Assembly (NCBI GenBank): GCA_029204225.1
Contig: CM055111.1
Coordinates: 20,948,521 to 21,012,520, forward strand
Length of the DNA: 64,000 nt
Direction of reading: 5' to 3'
From: Diphasiastrum complanatum
Lineage: Eukaryota > Streptophyta > Lycopodiopsida > Lycopodiales > Lycopodiaceae
Position numbers and translations under genes: made by a program. Numbering within the stretch: position 1 is the first letter of the stretch; each line of letters opens with the position of its first letter. This document shows positions 1-10,715 of the stretch, one piece after another. Below the pieces are notes generated by a model that saw only the letters and a program-made list of their open reading frames with translations, had not been told where the DNA came from and made no database searches.

Positions 1-252
1 ATTGGGGTTCACTTAGTTGCAAGAGGTGGACTTCAAAATAAGATACAATTGGGTTCTACAGCTCGTGGGTACAGATAGAGGCCTCCACCACGAGTTTCAA
101 AGCATGTAATTTGTATTGAAATGTTGTTGTTTTGTTAATTGAAGGTTCTACTACTTGCATTTCTTTCCATGCTCCATCTTCATGCATATAGTTTGGGTAC
201 TGATGTATGAATGTGTTTCTTGTTAATTACTCTTTTAAGGATTGGTTTGGGA

Positions 253-548
253 TTAGTATCAGGTAGATGTGCAGGGCTTGGAGGCTGATCCATCATTCTA
301 CTCAATTCAGATGCTTCTTAGTTATCGGCTCCCTGAGGAGTTCTTCTTACAACTATTGAGTGACAATTTTAGGAAGCACTTTGTAGGATTCCCATTTGTG
401 TTAGCATCAAGTAGATGTGCAGGACTTGGAGATTGATCCACCATTCCATTGAGTTCTGATGTTTCCCAGTTTCTGGCTCCCTAAGGAGTTCTTCTTACAA
501 CTATTGAGTGACAGTTGTAAGAAGCACTTTGCAGGGCCTGTGATTTCA
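253..548. repeat. 148-bp imperfect tandem duplication
   Basis: Two adjacent units (about 253-400 and 401-548) share long blocks, including 'gagttcttcttacaactatt' and 'gtagatgtgcagg', at a constant 148-bp offset. The first unit is open on the plus strand and would encode a peptide including LPEEFFLQLLSD. The second has a TGA at the equivalent of a Tyr codon. This could be a duplicated fragment of an old coding sequence. I recognise no gene in 1-600 apart from this duplication. Confidence 0.75.
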
Positions 549-1029
549 GTTTTAAAGAGGTTGTGTTGATTTTGTGATCCCAGTAGGAGTAGATTTAGTT
601 TAGTTTTCTGATGTTTCTGTAGATTGGTTTAGTAATAATCTGCAGTCTGTAATAATAAAGCAAGAATTGAAGCAGTCTGTAGAAAGTAGGAATCGAGTTC
701 TGGTAGATCCTATGTCCAAGTTGAGCTTCCATTGACAGTAAAGGATCGAGATCAGGTCGTAGGTGTGTCTTTGACAGGCGTGACACACTACCATTATACT
801 AACAGAGACAGCCGCTAGAAGCAGACCTGTTACTAGGCAGATTCGTTGCTTAGCAGACTCTCTGTCAGAAGAATAGCAGCACACAAGGTCAAAATCACTG
901 CAAATAGAGGAAGAAGAGACGCTAGCAGATCAATAGAGACAAGGATATTCAAGCGCTAACATTGAAGAAGTAGAATCCGAGCACACATAGTTGGTGAATC
1001 AGTGAATAGAGACCTAGTAGATGCTTGCG

Positions 1030-1400
1030 CTAACACCGACATGGATGATTGATGTCGCATTGTGCACACCAAGGATAGAAGGATAAAGAGTCATTTTGGT
1101 GTGGGCATTCTGATCTGCAATGTTTACCTCCACATCCGAAACACTGTACCATGTGCAAAATTCCATCACCTCTCAATTGATGCGCGTACACAGGTATCAA
1201 GTATCCTTTGATCCCTTCCACATAATATAATGGTGAGCCAGTATGAACTTCCTCTGCATGGGACGGTCCGCTTGCTTATATAACCAAAACTTCCACCACA
1301 CCTTGTCCGATTAGTGATGAGTTTAAATTTCCTGAGACAAACCGGTCCAGACTGGTGATTACCAATTCTTTTTTGGTTTGACATTCAATTTATACTCTCT
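1030..1400 (-). pseudogene. Decayed gag-like zinc-knuckle fragment
   Basis: Minus-strand frames encode a cysteine-rich stretch beginning CFGCGG and continuing to HPCRC, preceded by a frame with a gag-like hydrophobic/basic composition. Two CX2C pairs recall the double CCHC knuckles of LTR-retrotransposon nucleocapsids, but the spacing is degenerate and frames change near 1,200. Other retroelement remnants follow on the same strand. The assignment to gag is tentative. From 600 to 1,030 nothing else is recognisable. Confidence 0.35.
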
Positions 1401-1646
1401 AAGCACTGATTCAATAGGAAATAACCATGTAGTCTCCTCTCTGTACTGACTCTTCTCTCAAGCCCTATATTTTGACAGTAGTCCATGTAGGACAACTTAC
1501 TGTCCTAAGATCCAATACACAAGATGGTAGGAAATACTGGTTTTTCGCTAGTCTATGGAATCAATTAGGAATAATCGCCCTCACCTCTTATGGATGTGCA
1601 AGGTGTCACTCGTCCTCACAAATTGGTTTGAGAGAGACAGTTGAAG

Positions 1647-1740
1647 TCTTTTTCTTTTTTTTTTCTCTTTTTTCTCTTACTTTTCTCTCAGTCTTTCTTT
1701 CTCTCTCTTTTTCTATTTTTCTTTTTCTTTTTCTTTTTTT
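1647..1740. repeat. Pyrimidine-rich low-complexity tract
   Basis: About 95 bases almost entirely T and C on the plus strand, with runs such as ttttctctttttt. Two overlapping open frames here only translate the tract (F/S/L-rich) and are not genes. The surrounding 1,461-2,000 holds nothing recognisable. Confidence 0.85.
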
Positions 1741-2011
1741 ATATATATTTTTCTTCTGTGCCTTACCCATTGGGCGATGGAGTCACTCTCCACCCCACTT
1801 TATTGTTTCTATTCCCACTTTTTCCTTTCTCAACCCCCCCTCAACTATGCATCTATACAGTCATTTATGCCCATAGAAGTTAGCAATGCCCAAATGCAGC
1901 TCAGAGTTTTTATAGAGATGCAATAAATATGTATGCATAGAAAACTGAGACTTGCAACAGATGCTTACCATACCGTGTCTAGTGTATGATGCATAATAGC
2001 TAGGTGGGTGG

Positions 2012-2326
2012 TTATAGTGCATTCCTGCACATTTCTGTCCGTTGGTTTTTCAACTCCCCAGTGTAATTGGGGTCCACTTCTGCCACATCCACAAGGGCTG
2101 GATCGGCACCTTCCAGGAACATAAAATAAAACATCTCATTTAGGGCTTTGCATTCCTTGGAAGTTATGTTACACATCGGCAGGTACAATGCTAGGTCCGC
2201 TCCTGACTCCATGGACTCATTGGGGTTGTACCACCATTTGGTAAGGTGAATCCTGGTGGGTTTAGTCTTAGCGCCACAAGGTTGTAGTAACCAATTCTGC
2301 AGGCTGTAGGCATAGTGGTCGGCCAA
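2012..2326 (-). pseudogene. Unassigned ORF downstream of gypsy RNase H
   Basis: A 104-codon minus frame with motifs such as LTKWWYNP and GADPALVD lies 3' of the gypsy RNase H and in the same orientation, where an integrase or a third ORF would be expected. I do not recognise it as integrase. It could be the remnant of an extra 3' ORF, or unrelated sequence inserted there. There is no start-site or promoter evidence. Confidence 0.3.
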
Positions 2327-2434
2327 TCTAATGATATCAGCTTTCTGGTGCGCGGCAACAACTGAGAACCTACATAAGCTCTCGCAGGAATCTTGTAGTT
2401 CTCAAAACTACCTGGGATGAGTGGTCATGTGAAT

Positions 2435-3660
2435 CTAAGGGCGGAACTCATGGATGGTCGTAGCCCAAAAACCTGGACATCTAGTGGAAACTCCATGGGC
2501 GGTAGATATAAACTGTAAGCTTTGAAGTTTTTGGTAATGCCTTACTTTGGCGGCAGCGTAAGCTATCCCCAAATAAATTCTCTTAGTCTTACTATAATTA
2601 ACTTCAGCTTTGTTTAGTTTTCTTCCTATAAAAATAATAGGGTGATATTTTTTGTCCCAAATCTGGGCCAGACAACAGTTTATGCATGTGTCCGTGGTGC
2701 TTGTGAAAACGAAGAACTCCATGTCATACATAGGTGGTTTCAATATTGGAGCGTTAGCCAAAGCTACTTTTAATTCCTAAAAAGTCTTCTCACATGCCTC
2801 GTCCCAGGTCCACTCCACGTTGGTTTTCAATAAGTCAGTCATCTTGTAAGTACACGTGGCATAGGCCATCACATATCTTTTGTAATAACTGCTCGAGCCT
2901 AAGAAGGTCTGGAGTTGGGACACCGTAGTTGGTACCATCATGACTAGGAGCATAGCTATTTTTTCTAGATCAGTTGCCATGTTGTACTTGCTAATGACAT
3001 GTCCTAACAGTACTCCGTAAGGAACTCCGAATAGGCACTTGTTAGCATTCAAGGCTATATAGGTTACTGCGTACATCTGAAAACACTTCTCTAGCATGGT
3101 GAGATGTTCTGTGACAGTGGTTGCCCCACAGAGGTCATCTATAAAAATCTTGAGGTTTTCGTCTAATATATCCTCGAAGTGCTTGCTCATAAACCTCTGA
3201 TAGGTTCCAGGGGCATTAGTCAACCCAAAGGGAATGACATGGTAAGCAAAAACCCCAAACGTGGTTGTGAAGGTGGTCTTCAATTTATCTACTTCTGCTA
3301 TGGCTATTTGATTATAGCCTGTGAAACAGTCCATGAAAGAGTACTGGTCTCTTCCCGCCATTTCTTCTAGGACTTGGTCTATGAACGACAATGGGTAGTA
3401 GTCCTTCTTAGTTTGTTTGTTCAACCTCTTATAATCCACACACACGCAAATGCATGTGGAGTTCTTCTTGGTGCGAGGTACTATTGGGGAGCACCACTCA
3501 ATGTTCTCTACCGGAAATATCAGACCAGCATTTTGAAGTCTCTCGAGTTCAGTGTATACTCCTTCCTTTAGGTGATAGGGTAGCCGACGTTGTTTTTGTC
3601 ATATAGGTCTGGCTCCCTCCTTCAGTGGTATTGTATGAGTCACTAGATCGGGTGGAACCC
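2435..3660 (-). pseudogene. Ty3/gypsy reverse transcriptase and RNase H (broken)
   Basis: RT would copy element RNA and RNase H would remove the template, in the cytoplasmic particle of an LTR retrotransposon. On the minus strand an RT palm is readable from about 3,560: CVDYKRLNKQ, then FMDCFTGYNQIAI, FGLTNAPGTYQ and the catalytic box IFIDDL (consensus YxDD, here FIDD), then thumb/connection with FLGSSSYYKRY. RNase H follows at 2,761-2,435 with FVFTSTTDTCINCCLAQ, where the usual DASxxxxG motif has decayed. Frameshifts lie at about 3,450 and 2,770, and stops lie upstream of CVDYKRL. No integrase follows before 2 kb. Protease and linker lie just upstream, so this is one pol gene. Confidence 0.85.
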
Positions 3661-3678
3661 CTTCAAATCTGAGTAATC

Positions 3679-4026
3679 CTAGGCAAAAATATGCTGGTAC
3701 TTTCTACACAGCGGTTCGTATTCTTCTTTCTCTCCAATGCTTAGGGAAGCACCTATTTTGATGTTCTTGGGCTCTTCTAGGGTTCCTAGGTTTATCAAGC
3801 AAATATCGACATCTTGAACTTTGGGAGGCCGCTCTTCTAGAGTGTTCCACTCTATGTCCAGTACTGATCTCAGGTCTGGTTCATCTTCACTCGTAGTGGA
3901 CTCATCATCGTCCTCACTACTTGTGACCGCCTCCCATTCAAACGAAGGTATGGGTGCTCTTTCTGACTGAGGCACCTCGGGATAGCTGTCTACTATGGTA
4001 TGCTCTCTACCCCTTCCGAAAATCAA
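3679..4026 (-). pseudogene. Gypsy pol linker between protease and RT
   Basis: A 115-codon minus frame rich in Glu/Asp/Ser (EDDDESTTSEDEPD) ends in KIGASLSIGEKEEYEPLCR and QHIFA. That is the characteristic stretch before gypsy RT, where a CLINLGTLEEP-like region leads to 'F-A-W'. It sits between the protease (4,032-4,427) and RT (below 3,660) in the same orientation, supporting one decayed pol. The acidic low-complexity portion has no enzymatic role. Confidence 0.7.
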
Positions 4027-4031
4027 TACTC

Positions 4032-4427
4032 CTACGGGGATGTGCAGTTGCTAAGCCTGAGCCATGGTCGTCCTAGTAGTATAGAGTACCCCCGATTCCT
4101 GGCGTACATCCGCATGACGTAAAAGTCCACTTGAATGGTCTTGTTAGCCACGGTAATGGGTACATTCTTAAGCTCGCCCTCTGGTTTGATCACAGAGTTG
4201 TTGGCTAGCTTCAAGGCTGTCAAGGTAGCGGTTTCTAGAGTAAAACCAAGGCGGTCTGAAAGTTCTAGACTTATGATGTTAACTGCCGACCCTACATCAA
4301 CTATGGCCCCTAAAATGACTGGGCCATCTATGAGTACGTCTACCTTAGGGCAGTAGCGATCTAACAAATCTACATCTACTTTCCCTATTGCAGGTGGCTC
4401 CAGTGTTCTGGTCGTGGGTGGTCTCAT
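4032..4427 (-). pseudogene. Gypsy aspartic protease domain, active site altered
   Basis: This retropepsin-like domain would cleave the Gag-Pol polyprotein. Visible are VLIDGPVILGAIVDVGSAVN at the active site and YSILLGRPWL at the C-terminal flap/substrate strand (compare ILLGRPWL in plant gypsy proteases). The canonical D-[ST]-G is replaced by D-V-G, which should abolish or weaken catalysis. About 130 codons is normal for the domain. It is continuous with the linker at 3,679-4,026. Confidence 0.8.
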
Positions 4428-4449
4428 CAGTCATTTGACCGTTACTCGT

Positions 4450-5706
4450 TCTTCTCAATTGCGGATACGATTTCCAAACACGCAATGACATCCTAGCATC
4501 ACTTAGAACATCCAAGTATTCAAAGAGTAAAGACCATTCTCACTCCACAACATTATTACCCATTTAAACACAACCCATTTAATGCTTACAAAAAAAAAAC
4601 TCCAACACACATTCAAGACATTCAACTAACTATTCCACAAAACAACCATCTCACAATCCAAATGGCAAACGACAAACAACAACCCTCACATTGTCACCCA
4701 TTTCACTCACAACCAAGTATGAGCATCAACAAACCAACAATTCCAATGGCAACCGAATTAAACTCTCATACTCACCTACGATTAGTCACTCCCCTTCAAC
4801 TAACATTCACGCAGCACATTCCTTATCTTACGAACCACTCTCTTCAAGCAAACCCCAAACAAGATGGCAAAAGACAAGAAGAACTACTCCTCCTCTCAAC
4901 TAGCACCTGCAAATCCCTCAACACACATACTAATACATACCTCCTCACCATTACTCTTCAACACCCAAGTAAACAAGCATTCTTCCACTAACTCACAGTC
5001 AAGCACTAACATCCTTTCACTAACAACAAAGCCCTTTCAAGCATGTAACTAACATAGAACTAAAATCACTCTCAAAACAAGTAAACTCACTTCCAAACTA
5101 CTAGCATTGGAATAAATAACATCAAAATATAACTAACTTCCAAAACCCTCAAGCAAACAAACACCTCCCAAAATACCAACTCCTAAAAGTACTAACATCC
5201 AAAAGCACTAACAACAAATACAAAGAGTTGGCTCCTTCTTGTAGGAAAATCCAATGCATCCCCTTCACAATGTCATCTTGCCATTCTTCATCCCCTTCAA
5301 GCCCTCTTTGCCATTTGTCCTCAACCCATTGGATAGTACACCTAGTGGCCTCCATAAGAGAGTGGGGGAGTGGTGCATTCAAGGCTCTCTTCCAAAACTA
5401 GCCAAGATGCCGTTTTTGTCAAAGGCTAGGGAGGCCATTCAAGTTTTCCCTTTTGTACACTCTAGAAGCCCAAAATGTCAATGGCTAGTGGGTGTACCTC
5501 CCAATTTTTATAGCCTCCAAGGTGGTTTTGGCATTTATTATCCAAATTTTGGGTGAGGCCCTTTTTCAACCCCCTTTTTAGTAGGCGGCCTTCATTTTTT
5601 CTTAGGGTACCTTCATTTTTGGCCTTTCTTCGTTTTTTCAAGGGTCGTGCGCCTACTGCTCATTTGTCTGGGTTTTTCGCCTGTTGGGTAACCACTTGGC
5701 CAACAC
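4450..5706 (-). repeat. LTR-like block with TATA box (possible solo LTR)
   Basis: Read on the minus strand, the block begins TGTTGGCCAAGTGG (about 5,706), has a TATA-like 'ggctataaaaatt' near 5,504-5,516, a G/T-rich downstream part and no coding potential. It lies between gypsy gag (above 6,240) and gypsy pol (below 4,430), as an insertion or solo LTR would. No partner copy is present in the window and the 3' end is uncertain. Apparent ORFs here (for example 5,254-5,556) show no homology I recognise. Confidence 0.4.
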
Positions 5707-6026
5707 ATTTCATTAATTGTCCATAAATTGCCCAAACTTTGTCGTTAGGGTTTCTGTGACTCCTTGACACTGAATCCATATTTCCCGTCCCGTTTTTACC
5801 CGAAATTTTTCTTTCTCGGTTTTTTCTTCTATGGTTGAGTTTTTCGGCATTCATGACTAGGGCTCCCATGACAACACGGTTTTCCTGAAAAATACACTGA
5901 GTGATCATATAGTAATAAAAATTGACTCAGTACATGGTGAGATTTTAGCACGGTCATACCGGCTATTTTTTTACAACTGGCCCCGTAAAATATTTACCAG
6001 CCATTTCTAAGGCCACAAAATTTGCT

Positions 6027-6200
6027 CTAGCCTCATTTAGGGCAGGCTGGGACCCAATTCTAGGTGGACCGGCACTCTTGCTCGGTCTTTACAAAAATTG
6101 ACCACAAAATATTTTTGACGATTTTTTTAAAAGTCAGTTTCTTGCTTTTAAACTGTGTCTAGCCACTTTAGGGCGGGCTGAGACCCAGACCTAAGGCAAA
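6027..6200. repeat. About 131-bp diverged direct repeat
   Basis: Blocks 'ctagcctcatttagggcagg' (from 6,027) and 'ctagccactttagggcgggc' (from 6,159), each followed by gctg(g/a)gaccc, recur at about 131-bp spacing. The segment 5,910-6,240 is otherwise non-coding and unassigned. Confidence 0.55.
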
Positions 6201-6239
6201 TTTGTGCCAATTTTTCTCTAATAACCGAGTTTTACATGC

Positions 6240-7434
6240 CGGTTTTTTCAATTATTGCAAGCTTCAACTTCAATATTAGCCCGATTTCTCGTGCAGAAAT
6301 ATCGGCTAACAGACCACTCTTGTGATCATTGCTATAATTCCATTGCTCATTACCAGAATAAGATTCTGGTTCCATTAGATTTGTAGGTGGAGTACTCTGT
6401 CCCATGGGGCTGGCAGAGCTAGTCGTTCTGAAAATCCAAGGTCAAAATCAAAAGGCTTTCTTTCAGGACCCTTTGAATAAGTAGGTTCTCGATATTGAAG
6501 CTTAGCATACCTTTGCTGGATAATCCGAGGATTAAACAAGCAAAAGGCTGTTTCATGACCCGTAGAATTGCACAAATGACAAATAGTATTCGTCATTCAG
6601 TGTTTCAGCGTTGGACATTCATTCATAATATGATTGACCACACAAATTGAACACCAGGCTAGGAAAAGTCTTTGCAAACTTTTCAAGTTCTTTGTTCACT
6701 TTACCATGGAAATCTTCCAAGGCTTTGATCTTTTCATCAAGTTGAGACTGCATCTTTTCTAGCTGCATTTGCTGCTTTTGACCCAGTTGCTCAAACTCAT
6801 TGATTAGTAGCATTGATATTCATTGATGCAATGGTAGTGGATGTTGTTGTGGTTTGCCCTACTGTAGAAGGCAACATTCCAACATTTGCTTCATCGTCAG
6901 AATCTTCATCCTCCTCATGAATTGCATCAGGCATTGCACTTTGTATCGTAGCATATTCAGTATGGCATTTCAGCATGCGTCTAATTCGTTTGGGTAGACC
7001 TGCTAAAAACTACATAATCAAAGCATTTCATTGATTAGATTGGGATCACACTCAGATCTGAGGTTTTTGACCCGTTCAATATAATCTCTTACTGCCTCTC
7101 TCTTTCCCATTTTAATTTTACTTAAAAGGAGAAAGGGATCTTCCATAAATGTTTTGGGCTTAAATCTCGTAATGAGAGCGGCTTTAACCACTTCCCAATC
7201 TTGACATTCTGCTTTCTCTTGGTTATAAAACCAATCTTGAGTAGCTCCAGTTAAGGCCATAGGGAATAACTGAAGTTTATCTTGTGAAAAAACTTCACCA
7301 TAAATCCTACACGATTAAGAAAAGTTCTGGAGAAATCTGATGGGATCATACAGCCCATTGTACTTTGGTATGTCTAAACCAGGAGACATTCTAACAATAA
7401 TTGGTGGTGGATTCAATGGGCCTTGTTCAGCCAT
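6240..7434 (-). pseudogene. Ty3/gypsy gag (capsid and nucleocapsid), broken
   Basis: Gag would build the cytoplasmic particle and package element RNA. The minus frame starts at an ATG at 7,434 (MAEQGPLNPPPIIVRM). The capsid 'retrotrans_gag' core follows at 7,260-7,018, including ALTGATQDWFYNQ, KAALITRFKP and RDYIERVKNLRSEC. Next is a coiled-coil segment (6,813-6,619, QMQLEKMQSQLDEKIKALED), then one CCHC-type knuckle, CHLCNSTGHETAFC, at about 6,585. Stops and frameshifts interrupt at about 7,310, 7,010 and 6,615. The LTR of the same orientation lies immediately upstream (7,799-8,790). Confidence 0.85.
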
Positions 7435-7684
7435 AATTATGACAATTAGATAATGAGATTGGTTCTAGATTTTTCAACAAAAATCCTATCTCAGATCAGA
7501 TCAGGTCTGTAAAAGCTTTATCACTTGGAAATAATCAGACTTCTGATTTTCAAAAAATAGATCTTGATCAAGTGATTGATACTAAAAATGAAGATTTTTT
7601 AGAATCACTATCAGAATATATCAGATTTATTCAAAAATTTGAAGAGGGTTAGATATGGTAAATCAGAACCTAAAAATAGTATTG

Positions 7685-7728
7685 GCGAAGGTTTTCTGGA
7701 CGAAGGTTTTCTCAACGAAGGTTCTTCA
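7685..7728. repeat. Three 15-bp tandem repeats
   Basis: The unit 'acgaaggttttct' plus two variable bases occurs three times in a row, in the leader between the gypsy LTR and gag. Confidence 0.7.
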
Positions 7729-7798
7729 CTGTTATTTTTGGTAAAAAAAAGATCACTGATCTGGCTATTTACTGACAAATATGGTAAAATTAATCTTT

Positions 7799-8790
<992 letters not shown>

Positions 8791-10707
8791 ATGGAGTTTT
8801 TCTACAAGTACGCCAACTAGGTGCTCTTTATCATCGATGCTAATGCAATAATTTCAGCACAAAATTTTGGTTATCTTATTGATGCTCTAGATGGTCAGCT
8901 GGTTTGCTTTGGTTATGTCACCTACAAAGCATTTTTGCGCTAGATCAAGAATCAGAAGTTTGCTACGGTGGGAGCACATATCTCACGGTTGTGCGACTAT
9001 TTTGGCATTCTTACTCAGACAAAGCAGGTAGTGTTGGTAGGAAGAAGGACGTTAGCACCAACAAAGTTTGATCTGTCGAGCCTTCTACAGGGCGCTCGAC
9101 AAGACCAACCAGTAGCTTCTTCTGCCATGGAAGTTAATGCAGGATCAAAGAAGAAAGCTATTGACGCAAGCGAGGATGCTGCTGCAAAAGCTTCTGCAAC
9201 AGACAAAACTTTAGCTATCGTTCCCATTTCTGCTAGGATTTCACCCAAGCATAAGGACTCTGCATCTACGGACGATGAAAAAACTGTCTCCGACAAAGGC
9301 AAAGGAGCAAAGGAGGAAGCTGTTGACGTAGAGGAGGACGAAGAGGAAAGTAAAAACAATCTTTATAAGTGGTATCATCAGTTCTCCCTAGGTGTCAAGG
9401 ACATTGTGGAGATGATTCATTCGTTTGACCTGCACATACCAGACAGTATGATGCAGTTGTTCCAACAAATAGACGAGATGAACAACAACATAGAGATGTT
9501 GTCTGAGCAAAATTCATCTCTGGAAGTAGATAATTAACTTTTGACCGAGCGAAATTGCTCATTGGGCTGACTTCTTCAGAACTCGAACAAAAAAGCCCAA
9601 TCTTTAGAAGATGCGAATAAAGTGCTCCAAGCCAAATCTACAGATTTGTAGAAAAAATTTTGATTTGTTGACAGCCGAATTAAATAAGATCAGGATAGAA
9701 AAGTCCTCTCTGCAGACCAAACTTCACGATGAAGGCTTAAGGCGAATAAAAGTCGAAACTACCTTGTAGCTATGCATCAGCTCTGGTTCATTCCAAATAG
9801 ATTTGTCGAAGCTGCAGACTCTTCAAGATCAAATGTTGGAGAATTTTCGAGTTGAGTTTTTGATTTCTCTCGAAAATGACAAAGCACTTGTTGAGGAGGA
9901 ACTTGCAAAGCTGAAGGAGTTATCAACTGAAACAACTTGCTCTGAGCCAGATGCGCAGGAAGAATATTCGCAGGCTCTGGAGAAGATTGAAGAATTGACT
10001 AAGTAGCTCCAAGCAACCCAAAATTGTACAGGGATAGTAGATCACTTGGAGTATGCTGAGGCATGTGTAAAAAATTTTGATCTACAAAAGGAAGTACAAG
10101 ACCTCAAACACCAGCTCAAAGACCAGAAGCTTGTTGTAGATATCCACAGGTAGGACATGGCAGAAGCACAGCCTAAACCAAAGCGATAGAAGAAAAATCA
10201 GTTGAAGGTATGTGCGGAATGATTTCAAGTTTTTTCTGAAAGATTTTGAAAGTGGAGTCCTTGCCATTTCAATGTGGAATTACAGTGGCATATGGATTAT
10301 TTGATGCTACCAAGCATGATAGGCATGGCATTCAACGACTGGCAACAATCGTAGTGGAACAAAGAAGATTTCTTGTGGTTATGGGACCAACTAAGCATTG
10401 AGCAAAAAGGATGTGTGTTGGGCCATCATTTAAGGAAAGTTCAAAGTGATTCCCTTTGGATCAGTCGAATTGTACATAGGGTCCACATTTTTGTATGCGT
10501 TGGAGTACATCCAAATCAAGGAGTACCAGTTTTTGCAGCATAACGACTCGAAGGGAAAGTTTTGAAAGAAGCATGTGCAGTTCAAGTTGTATTCACCAGA
10601 AGGCCAGGCGAATATCAAAGAATTCGACGAGGTACAACCAATCGACCCACTTTGTTTGGTGATCCGAAACAAAATGTGGCAAATAACACTCCAACCATTG
10701 GTTGACC
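8791..10707 (+). pseudogene. TE-associated coiled-coil ORF, copy A (broken)
   Basis: I do not recognise a named protein. The frame starts abruptly at the LTR edge within a region corresponding to the N-terminal domain of copy B (21,440-23,275): NFGYLIDALDGQ, YKAFLR, AHISRLCDYFG. Next come a low-complexity acidic/Lys segment, the motif NLYKWYHQFSLGVKDIVEMI, and heptad-rich coiled coil (9,400-10,200). The C-terminal part includes FGSVELYIGSTFLYALEYI and EFDEVQPIDPLCL to 10,707. At least six stops or frameshifts are present. The N-terminal fold (GLP motif and IDALAGQ region in copy B) faintly recalls the Pfam 'putative plant transposon protein' family. That comparison is from memory and weak. 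Confidence 0.6.
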
Positions 10708-10715
10708 CTTTCTGT

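Noticed and set aside
1472-1883. 134- and 80-codon plus ORFs rich in Phe/Leu
   Set aside because: They translate the pyrimidine tract; no conserved motif.
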